Assembly: GCA_014905825.1 (NCBI GenBank)
Contig: JACGCN010000031.1
Location: 124,001-188,000, forward strand
Direction of reading: 5' to 3'
DNA: 64,000 nucleotides
Source: Lyophyllum atratum
Taxonomy: Eukaryota > Basidiomycota > Agaricomycetes > Agaricales > Lyophyllaceae
Positions 1 to 11,917 of the stretch are shown piece after piece. Under the pieces are notes generated by a model that was not told the origin of the DNA, searched no databases, and saw nothing but the letters and a program-made list of their open reading frames with translations. The first letter of the stretch is position 1, and each line of letters starts with the position of its first letter. The translations under genes and the position numbers were made by a program.

Positions 1-718
1 GCGGATGGACGTCTTTTTACAAGGGTACTTAACATTGAGCGATGTTCGAAGAGACCAGGTGCTCTGCACTGTGGAGAGGTCAATAGTTGAGGTGCGTAGT
101 GCTAACTCGTCATTGCTGCACTCAAACCCAATATCACGCAGCCAGTTGTCGATCCTGATTCTCCCTTCACCGAGTCGCCTACCTACATGCTCCACATCTC
201 TGCCTGCACCTCGGACATGTTCGCCGCGGCTCAGGACAACGGACTGAGCCCAAGGGCTCTCCTCGCCATGTTCACAGGTACTCCCGACGATCTCGCAGCA
301 CCGAGTTGGGTGCACTGGACCCGCAGCAAACTCGAGTTTCGCCAACCTCGAGCCGGGTTCCTGTCACTGTTCTTGCAACTGGCGATGTGGCATGAGAATC
401 TTACTCAGGTATGTGGTCCCTCGCATTTACAGCCTTTGACTAATGTTCTGATCATTGTGTAGCGTGGCCTGCCGGCCGCAATGTTTTCTTGGGCGGCGGC
501 GATCGCGGTAAGTTTATTTACTTAATAAGCTGAAGTCTCCGAGTCTAACTTCTACGTAGGCTGAAACCTGGGCAGCGTCGGAAGATCTCGCACCCGCCAC
601 TCCATCTCGGCCAACAACAGCATTGAACGCGAGATCCGTGAAACATACGGCGTCTGCAGTACAGATTCGCGAGTACAATAGTTTAGACACCCGCATCCCT
701 GCCCTTAAATTCACGTAG
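1..718 (+). CDS. Hypothetical protein, 3' part of gene (5' end outside window)
   Basis: Four exons read through in one frame: up to 91, 142-408, 463-507 and 560-718, ending in TAG. The introns are GT-AG, start with GTGCGT, GTATGT and GTAAGT, and are about 50 nt long. The spliced frame stays open over at least 120 codons, which is strong evidence for a real gene although no family is recognised. The product is an alanine-rich soluble-looking segment with a stretch of W-x-H/W residues (APSWVHWTRSKLEF) and ends in IPALKFT. An ATG lies at position 5 in frame but need not be the start, because the gene may continue to the left. The 3' end is 1.6 kb upstream of the transposase gene, so it could be a host gene next to the element or part of older mobile DNA; the sequence does not decide this. 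Confidence 0.5.
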
Positions 719-2298
719 ATATATTTCATCTCTATCTGACTATCATTGCGTTCCGACCAGTTCCAAATTCGCAAATTCACGACGAGTTTCGCCCTAGGGG
801 TGTGTGGGTGCGTACTAAGAACAGGAGTTTCTCCCACGCTCTCATTGGCCACTTAACCGCCCACCACAAACGTCGCCAATCGGAACCGCCCACACAGCCA
901 CGATCACCTGCCACCTCATCCGTCACCTCTTCCACCAACCATCCACCTCCCGTACCTCTGGGCTTTCCCAAGGGTACCTCACTTCCCTCCCACCCCCTTC
1001 CCAACCCCTCTGAGTGTGTGAAGTGTTGCACCGAACCACTCAACCATAGGGGTGACCACAGGAACGTGTTGCACCGACCTGTGGTCCAACGCGTCCTCAT
1101 TTACGACCCGGCCTTAGCAGGACGACGACGGCAACTTCTGAGTAGGACCGGGAACGCAGTCAGCTCGACGTCATCATTCGAAGCACCTCGGTCTCCTACT
1201 CCTTGCGTTTGCAGGACTTTTGGGAGCCCCAGCCTGCTGTTTATGGTGACAGAGAGCCGTAGCTTGCGCCCTGGCATGCCCTACCTCACATGGTGCGTCG
1301 GCCTATGCTCCTCCCTACCGTTATCCCACTGATAGATCTTTTTCTTCAGCACCACTTAAACAGACTCGCAAACGCGACGTGCGCGTGATGCCAAGCTTTC
1401 GTGTTTTGGACATGTCCAAAACACGGTTTGTTGATTGCACGTGCTTACGCGCGACAACGGTGCGTGTGACTGCGACTGTTTCCTCCACATCCCGCTTCAC
1501 TCACTTCCTCTCCGCTACAGCCTTTCCGACGCCATCGCAGACAGCACGGAAGTGCTTGTAGGAGCAGGCTGCCTCAACCAAAGTAAGCAGATACTCCTTC
1601 GTCCACCACGGTCGCAGACTCTGATACATTCTAGTGACGAGGCTGGACGACATATTTTTACGCGCTAAACGCGCTCGCAAGACCAACACAGATTCCCACA
1701 AAACCCAGCCCATGCATCCGCTGTCCCTCGCGAACCATGTCCTGTGCAACACGTGCGGCGTCTTTTGAACTAAACCAGGTACGAGACGTCGAGTAGGTTG
1801 CAGGGGCGAGGCCGAGATATAGCTGGCTGGGGATGCTTCTTGTCTGAACTCAAATGTACGTTGAACTGTGCCCTCATCTTCCCTATCAGAACTTGCATAT
1901 TAATTTCTTCTCAAGGTGAACATGGGTCAGGCTCTAGAAGTGCTCTCCACAAAATCCCTGCGCCCCTCCTTGGGTGTCGAGTTGTCCGAGCCAGGGCAGA
2001 TACGAGTAGCTGGTAGCCGCGCCCGCCGCCTCCACCGTACAACGTCCAAATTTAGTGTTGACGTCACTCTGAGATATATATTAATAGTACATCTACATAT
2101 CCTAAATATCCTCCCCTCGTTATGCTTGCCACACCCATCAGAAAGAAAACTTCGCACGTCCTGTTCGCAACATCCAACCAACTCCTTTTTTGCCGCTCTT
2201 GAGGAGGACACCTGGTTATCATGGTGAGGGAGCTTTTATGCGTTAATTAAATTGATAGATTAACCCCTCCTCTGAAGGCATCATCATCTACCTCACGC
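719..2298. other. Long intergenic stretch, no convincing gene
   Basis: About 1.6 kb between the left-edge gene and the transposase start. The longest open frame (802-1332, +) is a low-complexity S/P/T/R-rich translation without splice support. The stretch contains a 26-bp perfect palindrome (separate entry) and short repeats of GTGTTGCACCGA near 1022 and 1066. The 5' end of the CACTA-like element probably lies here, but I could not place its terminal repeat. Confidence 0.5.
1400..1425. repeat. 26-bp perfect palindrome
   Basis: The half-site CGTGTTTTGGACA is followed directly by its exact reverse complement, with the centre at CATG. The flanking bases (T at 1399, G at 1426) break the symmetry. 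It lies about 870 bp upstream of the transposase start, where a CACTA element would carry subterminal transposase-binding sites or its own promoter. That role is inference. Confidence 0.85.
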
Positions 2299-5200
2299 AT
2301 GGTCGCCTGCAGCTGCTCGAAGTGTGGCGGCAGGTTGGTCACCCAGCGCGAACTCCAGCAGCACCGAGAGAGAGATATGCGGCGTGCTAGCGCTACTCGA
2401 CCGGCAGTCCAGCCCGGTGCACGGAAGGTTGTCACCTTCGCCACTGCCTCGCAGAAGCGCGCGATTCCTCCAGCCCCTCCGCACCGTTCCTTCGACCCGC
2501 TGATGCTGGATGGCGCTCCAATTGGATTGGATGGAGCCCTCTCGTTCGCGGATACGTCTCAGAGCGAGGTAGAACCAGTACCACACGATGCTGCCACAGC
2601 ACCCTCGTTAGGAGAGTCATTACCCCCAGCACGAAAGCAGGCCATTCTTGAGGCAGAGAGGCGCGGAATGGAGCATCTCATCGCCATTCTCGCATCTGGG
2701 GAAGATTTTGAGCAGATCTCTCGCGACGATTCAGATGTCGAGGACGAAGAGCTGCCTGACCCTGAGGACTCTCAGAACGATGCGCAGGGCCCAGATCTCC
2801 CCAATGCAGACATCACTCTGCCTAATGGACCTTCGCCCACGCTGCCCGCCGCCGAGGGGAGTCAGCATCTCCCAGACCCGTTCCAATACACACCCGCACC
2901 ACCTGCAGCCACGAAACTTCCGACACCTGCTGATATCCATCCGAATCACGCCGTTTATTTTATTTATCTGCTCGTCTTTTGGTTACACACCCAGTGCCAT
3001 CTCCCGTTCCGAGCTTGCGATGCAGTGCTCGTGTGCCTCGGCGTCATTCTCCGTGTAGCTGGTGCTCCTATCGAACCCCCCATGTACACCACTCTCCATT
3101 CTGTAATGACCGCTTTAAACGCAGCGCCTACGTTTCCAATCGCTCCAGTTTGTCCCAACTGCATGGAGGTCTTTCCTCCTGATACGAAATCCGATGCATC
3201 GTGCACATCTTGTAGTGCTCGCCTGTTTCCGACTACCCCCACGGCCGCGCAGCAACGCCGTGGTCATACCACTCGCGAAAATCCAAAGCCATTGGTTCAA
3301 TTTCCATACAAATCGCTTGAGGAACAACTTGCCACGTTACTCGCCAACCCCGGCGTCGAAGACGAGATCGAACGATCCCGGGAGAAGCTCAAGCAATCTA
3401 CTCCAGGCAAATACACCAATATTTTCGACGGGAAAGTCTGCCAAGAGCTCCCATCTGCAGATGGAGGACTCTTCTTTTCACCGAGTGACGAGCAGCTTCA
3501 AGACGGTGAACTGCGCATTGGAGTTTCTCTCGGTGTTGATTGGTATGTGTTGCTTATATTTATCTCATGCATGTCTAACTTTACCACTCCTCCAGGTTTT
3601 CGTACCTTCGAAGTCAGATTGCGCCATCCCATACCTCCTGCCCTATGTCCTATAGCATCGTTAATCTTCCGCCCCACTTACGGTATGTCATGCTGCAATT
3701 CTTGTCATCTCTGTTGTCTGATGCAAAAGTAGGTATCGGACTGCCAACCTGCTGCTCGCCGGCATCATGCCAGGACCCAAGGAGGCCGATGTCGAGCAAG
3801 TCCATTACTTCATGCGCATCCTCATCAACGAGCTACTCCGGCTATGGCGGGACGGTGTCGTCATCATCACCCCCAAGTATCCCAATGGCCGGCGAGTCCG
3901 TGTTGCGCTAGTAGCAGTTGTATGCGACAAACCTGCTGCACACAAGCTCGGTGGATTCGGCTCCCATGCTCACACCTACTTCTGCACCAAGTGCTGGGTA
4001 ACGCAAGAATTGAAGGCTACGGACGCTTCGTTCACCGAGAATGGTAAGCCTTAAATGTGTCATTTCACATAACTGTATTCTGATGTGCAATTTTCAGGTT
4101 TTCGAGCCCGGACCGACTCCGAACATCGACGGCTACAAGAGGATTATCTGAAGTGCAAAACCAAGACTGCTCGTGCTGAGTTTGTGAAAGCCCACGCCAC
4201 TCGCTGGTCTGAGCTTTATCGTCTTCCCTATTTCGACATCTGCCGAATGATCGTGATTGACCCAATGCACAATCTCTTGCTTGGTATGCCGCTTGTCAGG
4301 CTTTCTTATTGATATCTGACTAATTTGACGATGAATTTTTAGGGGTAGTCAAGACGCACTTCTACCACATCTGGGTACAGAACAACATTCTTCGGAAGAC
4401 CAAGGAGCTGCGGCGACTGCATGCCATTCTAGCCGAGGTAAGTTTGGCGCACTGTTTATTCAACTGTATGCTCAACGTCGGGTCCCTGTAGCTCAAGATG
4501 CCTGCCAAACTCGGTCGCTTACCTAGTTTAATTGGTGAACCAGCTGGTGGGTCGCTGACTGCAGACCAATGGCTTGTTTTTGTAACTGTTGTTGCCCCTT
4601 TGGCGGTCAGTATCATTCTCGTTTGAATGTAGTGTCTCCCTTCATACTTGTCCTAGGTGCCTCAAATATGGGAAGACTACTTTACAGACTCGCAGCCTGA
4701 CATTGTTGCTCATCGCACTAGTGAGATCACAGCAGCAAATGCGAAGAAGCGTGTAGCTGCAGCTGCAGCAAGACAGAAGCGCCTAGCAGCGCAGCCACAA
4801 ACCCAACCTCTAACTCGGCCGCAGCGCATGCGAAAGCAAACAGCGCGTGCACAGGTGAGTAGAGATGACCGTCGACTCACAACGGTGTCACTGAACTAAC
4901 GGCGGACTTCTTTCAGGCAATGGATATTGATCCTGAAGACGACAATTACGCGGAAGCTGGTACTCTGAATGATGCTAGCGACGAGACATTTGGTTCAGGT
5001 CCGTCTGCTGGCCAGTCTTCTGGGCAGAAACGGCGTCGCAAAACTACTGCGGAGATTGCAGCTGAAGATGAGCAACGCGATAGCCTAGTCCCGTCTCAAC
5101 TAAGCCGGGACGATCCTCAAAATTTCTTGAAGCTCTGCGTTGCTATCCAGCTATTGCTGGCTCGAACGATTACAGAGGAAGACCTGGTAAAAGCAGATGC

Positions 5201-6429
5201 TTTGCTTCGTGAGTATTGCTGGGAACTTGTCAAGGTAAGCAATCATCCCGTCGAAGCAACAAACATTGCTGATAGTGCTCATTGCGACACAGCTCTACGG
5301 TCCGTCTGTAATTCGCCCTAACCATCACTATGCTGTGCACACGGCGGCCTCAGTGCGGGACTATGGGCCACTTCATGAGTTCTGGACTTTCCTATTTGAG
5401 CGCCTAAACAAAGTTCTGAAGAGTTACAAGACGAATAATCACGCAGGTGGTGAGCTTGAGACGTCGTTCTTCAGGGAGTTCCATCGAACTGTCCAGGATT
5501 CACGTCTAGTGCGTTATGCGCCCTGATTTTAATGATACTCTTTCTGACCTTGACTTAAACAGCTCGCGCAGGCGGCTCACTCGCCAGATCATGAACTCCG
5601 CCAAGTTGCAGCTGCCATGTACCGTGCCTCGGCTGATGATCGTGGGACCGTTCAGGCATTAGCGCAGGACCTCGATGCGGCCCAAGAAGACGGTATAGCT
5701 TCATAATCCATATAGCTTTAAGCACTTACTCATTGGTAATCTAGGGGGTGTAGCTTTCAGACTGAGCAACCGGGCTGAGACGGCTTGTATGCCAAATGAT
5801 CTATACTACACCGTTCTCAATCACTTTGTTATGCGGCTAGCCCCTGGAACGATTCACTCGCACATCGCCCTCCCTCCGTCACCACAAAGCTGTGCTTTGC
5901 AGTCTGTGGCTACGTTTTTTGACTACGTCGTCATTGATCAAAACCAGTACTCGTCATCTCGCCGCACAGGGTCTGTTGCAGATTCTTTGATCGCCGCTTC
6001 TTTCTTCGATGGACAGCAGTACCGATTATGGGTCGGAGAACTCCTGGATATACTTGTGGTAAACCAGCCAGCAATAGGTCAACACAGGTTTGGCTATGTG
6101 CGATGGTATGTGCCGTGTAACATCAGTCTTGTTGGGACAGCATGGGAGAACTTGTGAGCGCCCTTTGTTCATTTCCTTTCAATTTTTGGAGTGCTTATCC
6201 CCCTTCAGTTCATCTGCCCGGGTCCAACTTTGGCACGTCGACAGCTTTCTTCGACAGGGTGATATTGGCCCAGCACCTCTTATCCCCCTAGAAAGCATCG
6301 TCTGTTATGCAATCCGCTCAACTGCTGAGATTCGAGGGGATAAGGTCTGGGTTACGGTGCTGCGAAAGCGGGTAAGTTGTTATATTTGTCAATATCTAGA
6401 CTGCGCTAACATTGCTTGGTGTTCAGTAG
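2299..6429 (+). CDS. CACTA/Plavaka-type tnp2-like transposase
   Basis: DDE transposase of the tnp2 (Transposase_21) family, expected to cut and integrate a CACTA-superfamily element in the nucleus. The start ATG at 2299 opens with a Cys/His finger (CSKCGGRLVTQRELQQH). The first exon encodes an acidic linker and a second Cys-pair segment near 3150-3220 (CPNCMEVF, CTSC). After introns near 3545-3594 and 3692-3731 the core reads GVSLGVDWFSYLRS and IMPGPKEADVEQ, both typical of tnp2 proteins. The strongest motif is RMIVIDPMHNLLLG at about 4245-4285. A nuclear-type basic/acidic insert follows (4700-5100), then a C-terminal region with HYAVHTAASVRDYGP. The last intron joins VTVLRKR to a TAG at 6427-6429. 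About ten short introns are needed and I saw no obvious internal stop in the exons followed, so it may be functional. It converges with the second element gene, with 36 bp between stops. Confidence 0.85.
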
Positions 6430-6465
6430 TAGTTTTTGTGCAGTATTCAAGCGTACTCCCAACTC

Positions 6466-8333
6466 TTATCCTTCGTTTCCTGCATCGCCGCCCTGAGCTC
6501 CCGCCTCATCTTCCTGATCGTCTTCCTCATCATCCCCAAGGTACTCAAGGTCTTCGGCGTCCAAGTCAGAAGTCGGGATCGTCAGAGTCGAGATGGTGAA
6601 GTTCTCGAGATCCGGATCCAGAGCCATTGACTCATTATCAGTTTCCCTAGCCCAGCGTCTACTGACGCAGAATGCGAACGGCTTCAACTTGAAACGAGTA
6701 GCCAGAATGGGCGGGTCATGGTTTGCATGCCCTGAGAAGCCTGGATACCGTGCACGCCTTCCCACACCCCGGCGACCACGGGCATTTCGAGGTTGGCCTG
6801 GCTCAGGCCTGGCTGCATCACGATGGAATTTCTTAAGGCGAGCATAGATCTTTTTCAACTGCACAGAAACGTTAGCTCACTTCCAAATACAGAAGTGTTT
6901 GTACTCACAGCCAGCGACCGCCATTTCAGCTCGCGCACCTCCAGACCGGGGTTAGATCCCACGTGCTTCTTTTTATGAGCTTTAAACTCATTGGTGGTTT
7001 CGTCACTCTCGTCGTTAGAATGCTCAGACGACATCCAGTCTGTGAGAATGATGTTCTCAAGGCCCTCGGTCTCGGCCTCGCCATATGTGGCCTGGAATAC
7101 TTCAATCTGCTCGCGCATCTTGTTTGATTTCTGCTAAGTCGTGAGTGCATGATCTCCTCCCATTGAAGACGTACTCACCATGTGCTTCCTATTGCGGATC
7201 TTACTTCCAATATTTTTCTTAGCGCGACGTTTGGCACCGGCCTCAGTGGTGGCGGTTCTATAATTGTTTCGCAAGGTTCCGAAATATGCATGTGCCATCT
7301 TCCTCAAGACACTTTCGGAGATCTCGCCTCCTGGTATCCCTGCTGTTGGTGTCGCCTGTTCTCGTGAGTGTGTCAGCCTTTCTTTACATCAGACAAGATC
7401 GACTTACAACTTCTCTTTGCTTTGCAATTCGAACCACAGTTTTTATGTAGTCAGGATTGACGCTGCCGACGGTCGGGCCTTCAGACCAATCAGGGTTCCA
7501 CATGCGTGTTCCATCGGGAGCAGTGCGAAGTGCTTCCCCGCTCTTCAATGGCGCTGGGAGCATCATTTTCCCATCCATGCCAAGCAAGTCCTTCATGACG
7601 GCTCGAACAACGCACTAACGATGGTGTTAGGTTCTACACTTATCTTGTTAGGGCTTAGAAAGACTTCACCTTGAGCTTGTCATTCTTCTCCTGAGGGTTA
7701 CCGGTGAGAGGACGCGTCTTCGTTGCTTCAGCCTCCATTGACCGTATTTTATTTTCTTGCTGTTTGATCGTGTCGCTTTGCTGCCTGACAGTGCCATCGA
7801 GAAGCTCCTGAGCAGCCTGCAAGCGTGCTATGGTGTTTTGAACCTGTTGCAACACCACGTCGCCATTGTTGTTGCCGACGACTGGACTCTCAGACCACAT
7901 AGCGTGGCCCTCTAGATGCAATCCAGGAGAGGCCATTGTCGGTATGGGAGCCTGGGTCATTGGGCTCTGCAAATATTGGTGAGTGATGGTATATAAAGTG
8001 GATGACGCCTGTACTCACATTCGGCATCGACATATTCAGTCCGTTGCTGTGACCATAGCCATGGGAATACATCTGTGGATAGTACTTAGGTATTTCTCAT
8101 CTGTCATTCTGATCAATTCAATACTAACGTGTCCTCCCATCGTTGGCATTGATTGTTGGGGGTAGGCGATGTGGCCAGTCCCCTGATTTGGGGCCTGAAC
8201 TGAAGCATAACCCTATGTGTCGTGAGTGAGCTGCTATTTTCTGAAAAGCAGGAGAACTCACCGGACCGTTCTGCTGGTTCGGCACTTGAAAGCCCAAGTG
8301 TCCCAGATTGTAAGTGCTCGCAGGGTTGGTCAT
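6466..8333 (-). CDS. Accessory protein of the CACTA-like element (Q/S/P-rich, coiled coil)
   Basis: No enzymatic family recognised. The start is the ATG at 8333 (MTNPASTYNL). At least four short GT-AG introns join QVPNQQNGP, GYASVQAPNQGTGHIAYP, MYSHGYGHSNGLNMSMP and SPMTQAPIPTMASPG into one frame. The N-terminal third is Q/S/P/G-rich. A predicted coiled coil follows at about 7830-7700 (LQQVQNTIARLQAAQELLDG). Next come a conserved-looking block with MWNPDWSEGPTVGSVNPDY and a basic segment with AKRRAKKNIGSKIRNRKH that could bind DNA or target the nucleus. The C-terminal exon carries RARYPGFSGHANHDPP and an acidic tail, ending at a TAA at 6466. The convergent position beside a tnp2 gene suggests a tnpA-like role; this is inference from layout, not homology. 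Confidence 0.7.
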
Positions 8334-9051
8334 GGTCGAGTGCTAAGTACTGATGAGAGCTCAGTGCAGATGGTGTCTTAGATGTCGCTTCCAAATACCA
8401 AGAACGTTCACGCTCCAGATCCGTTATATCTCAGGACGGGACAGCCCGGGTCAGTTTTATGCTTGTATCACCATTTCAAAGCTCATATTTCTCTTAATTT
8501 GCAGGCATCAATCGGGGATATATGGTTCCCCCCGACGCGCAACACACCGATGCTCGATCCCGTAACTGTAGTCGGTAGCCCGACACGTTTGTGTTCTGGC
8601 AATCCCGGCGATTGATCAAGTTAGTAACGCTTTCAGCATGTGATGCCAGTCGGAGCGAAGCAGTGGCAGCGACGCAGGACGAGGCGGTGGGTGGTGAGGA
8701 GGAGGCAGGGGAATGATGTCATAGATTACAAAAATAAATCTTATCTTGCCACCCTCGATTATATCTCGAAGCCGTTTCTTTCAGCCGCTAGATCGATTGC
8801 CTTGACCATCTGGAGCCCTGTGGATATTAAGCTTTGCCAGAATATCGATGCATGGATTGATAGTATGTCTTAAATGTCGCTACGTGGATTGACTGCATGT
8901 CTGTGGGGTGACAATTTGTGATTGACTAAATCTCCTCCCCCTGGCTATGTTGGGCGTTTATAACAATTCCGAGCATAATCACGGCTTTATATGTCAGATG
9001 GCGTAGGCCATGATATTTTTGGATTCTATCAATATTTATACCTGTTTTCAC
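8334..9051. other. Intergenic, possible right end of the element
   Basis: No supported gene. The stretch is the upstream region of the accessory gene and includes an AT-rich part near 8940-9050. CCTAGTG near 9050 would fit an inverted CACTA terminus but lacks a demonstrated partner. Confidence 0.4.
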
Positions 9052-10430
9052 CTAGTGGATATCTTCCGGAAAACGCAGTGAATGGCCGTCGCAGGCGTCG
9101 GATGGAGAGTCAGGTGAGTTTGCGCCATCGTTGAGCCCGTCGAGGAGATCAGCGCCGGAGAATGCGACAATCTCATCCTCAGGATCCCATACCACGGCGA
9201 ACATCAAGGCAGTGTTGGGGGGTACGACGTCAGACCACCGTTTGTCCTTTGAGGCGAGGGTCGAGGATGCCGTGTGGTTTCGCTTGTGCCCTTGATCCTT
9301 CAAACAAAGACTCAGCAAGCACCCTGCCGCGTTTAAATGACGCGTACCTTGGCGCCAGGAAGTTGTAAAAAGTGGTTCCTCATGACGACTGGATGTCTTT
9401 ATGGTGCTCGTTTGGGCAAAGGACTGCCGCATCAGGTGCACTGAGTCTCGATGAACTCAGTGGAGGAAAAAGGTAAGTACTCACAAAGGAACGAGATGGT
9501 GAGGAAAGAGAGGTATCGCGATAAGGAGCTGGTCCTTTGTGTGTCCCAGCACACCTCTAAAAGTACACGTTGAAGGGATGTATGAAGCACAAAGGGCGAG
9601 GCTTTGCGAGTCCTCGTTGGTGCCCTGATAAGATCTCCACTACATCGGTGGCTATATCCTGTGAGAAAAGAGAACCACAGAAAAAGATGGCCGCCTCGGA
9701 GACTCCTCATGTCAGAATCACGTGGAGACGGTTAAATTCAGATGAAGCGGCACGAGGACGTCTCTTGGTCGATGATAGGTTCCACAATGCCGCTGGAAGT
9801 TAATCTGGATGTAAGCGAGAGCTCCGTGCACGGCAGAGATGAGTGGAAGAAATCTGCATGCAATTGGGAAGCAGAAAGCCAGAAAGTCGTGGTAAAACGC
9901 GGAGTGCATGCTCTGCCGTTGGGATAGCGACAAGGACACTGATCCCTCACCTCCAAGTCATTTAGAGCTGGGGGATGACGATGGAATGAACTGGAAAGAT
10001 GGCTTGTGTAACATTCAGTCAGCCTCAGTACTCTGGCCGTGGTGTTCAAGATACCAACGTAATCTGAACCAAAGGGGATTTCATTAGTATCGAAGCTGGA
10101 ACATGAGGCTATGGTGGGATAGTCAGTGAGACCACTTAGTGCAAAATATAATCTGCATATGCAGAAAAACGGAGTCAAGAAGAGTGTTCTGCGCGCTTGT
10201 GTTTGCAAATCATAGAAAACCGACATTCCAGCCACTACCAAGGCAAGACCAGTGAAAGAAGCCATTTTGGGCTCGTACATGCGGCACTCGACACGGGGTA
10301 GAGATACTGTCTGGTCATCGCTTGCTTTCCTCCTTACAGAGCGAAAAGAAGTAGGGACAAAACACCCAAAATAACGCACCATGTATGAACGCACCCGGCC
10401 ATTTCGGCCACGCAGCGGAAATCATGGTCG
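9052..10430 (-). pseudogene. Possible decayed multi-pass membrane protein gene
   Basis: Weak support only. On the minus strand several hydrophobic segments lie in different frames: AFIHGALFWVFCPYFFSL near 10400, ASFTGLALVVAGMSVFYDL near 10250, FLAFCFPIACRFLPLISAV near 9860 and SEAAIFFCGSLFSQDIATDV near 9680. They are followed by an acidic C-terminal-like segment ending at 9052 (SDACDGHSLRFPEDIH). Some junctions could be spliced, but at least one segment is preceded by an in-frame stop and I could not build a continuous gene. It could be a decayed gene, a real gene with introns I misplaced, or chance. No family recognised. Confidence 0.25.
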
Positions 10431-11917
10431 AACGGGCGAGGCAGCCTTGAGTCTTGTACGAGACAGAGTAGCATATAATTGACCTGTGAAATCGCAAGCT
10501 TCCATCCTTCCAATAGCGCTATACTGGTAAAAAAAAAGAGGGCAGGGAGTACGAAGCGCATACTGATGCACCGATGTGCATACACGATGGGAGAGTCTGT
10601 CAAAATGATTGCGTCAAACTATAAACTTTATAAAATTACAACCAGAAAAGCCTCAGCGATACTAATCTCCATCTAGACCTCCGCTGTCCGCCTTCGGTGC
10701 TTGTGAACTTGAGCGTAGCATCGTGTTGGGGTAGTTGTATCGTGAAGGCTTTAGTGACGCACAAACAATTTAGGGGACATATTTCAGTATGCACAGGTAC
10801 TTCATGGAATAAATGATAATATACCAAGTCTTCGAAACATAGACAGTGATATACAGATGGCGCTCATACTGGTGGCAAGTTGGTCGCAAGTGAACGATGT
10901 CTTGAAGTTCGGAGTTAAAAGAAGATCACACGGGCCCCAGGTCCATCGTGGCTGTGCCGCTGAGGTCTCTTCGAGCTCCGAACGGTACCTTCCTTCCCCT
11001 TGTACTTTGCTGTCTTGACCTTCTACTAATGGCATCTGATAATTTTCCCAATCAAAGGGGCTATAGCTAGAGCGTTTGTTGCGCTTACGTCCGGCCTGAC
11101 AGAGGGTGTAGAGTTCCGCCGAAAGTTCGCTCCTGATCTAGGCTAGTGACTTCCTGGAGTTGGTTGCGCCCTCAATTATCTCGAACTACTATGTGGGAAT
11201 CTTGAAGACACGCGAATAATCCATGCAATATCTCGGTGAGACTTTTGGCCTGCTTGTATGAGGTGGGTCAGTTCTACTAGTTCATCATTCTTTACGACGA
11301 AGGGCTGATCAGAGGATGCTGGCGTGTTGTGTATAGCCTGCCGCGATCAAGTCAGAGAAGCGCTACCAGTCAATTGCCTCATCTTTATCCAAAGAAACCA
11401 CTACAAAAAGGGCCTTCTGCAGGATAACTCTCTCATGTCATCACGGAAGACGACCCCGAACCACATGCTATTCTCAGGTGCAGAAGTTGATTGAACTTTG
11501 TTGCGCTCTAACACAGCTGGATGATCTTTGGCGAACTCCGCGATGATACCAATCTAGCCCTTATAGAGGCTAAATCACTCACTTACAGGAAAGATCACAC
11601 CCTTCCAAGCTATCTCGCACGACCTGTCTACGCAAATCTGTCAATCCGGATCATCCAGAAATGAAGCCAACCCACTGTCCCCAAGTTTCTTGGATGACCG
11701 ATATGCTTATAGAGGTTTCGATGCATCGAAGGCCGCCATTGTCACCTTGCTCTTTCTCTTCTGCCCACGGAGTAAACGAGCGATGGTCAGCAGTCTGGGA
11801 TCTACGCAGTAAGTTCAACTTGTCCAGCAGAGAATTATCCATCGAAATTTTCCTCTAGCTTTCTGCAGTTCAGCATTCAGTGGTCGAGCATCGGTACGCT
11901 AAGGACTGAATCATGGC
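10431..11917. other. Intergenic, no gene seen
   Basis: Only short frames without splice or family support. The 3' part (about 11650-11917) could hold a short first exon or the promoter of the DUF6533 gene that follows. Confidence 0.4.

Larger units (their letters stand above)
2299..8333. mobile_element. CACTA-like two-gene DNA transposon (coding core)
   Basis: The tnp2-like transposase gene and a convergent second gene lie tail to tail, as expected of CACTA elements, which typically carry a catalytic (tnpD-like) and a DNA-binding accessory (tnpA-like) gene. The coordinates cover only the coding core. True ends should be CACTA/CACTG-type inverted repeats flanked by a 3-bp target duplication. 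CCTAGTG at about 9050-9056 is one possible right terminus, but I found no convincing partner on the left. Confidence 0.7.

Noticed and set aside
802..1332. 176-residue open frame on +
   Set aside because: Low-complexity S/T/P/R translation, overlaps open frames on the other strand, no splice or family support.
8940..9056. CCTAGTG as the right terminus of the CACTA element
   Set aside because: No matching CACTAGG-type inverted repeat was found by eye upstream of the transposase, so it was not called as a terminal repeat.
9738..10394. 218-residue open frame on - taken as a single-exon gene
   Set aside because: It mixes one hydrophobic segment with non-protein-like sequence, and the better hydrophobic stretches lie in other frames. 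Kept only as a possible remnant.
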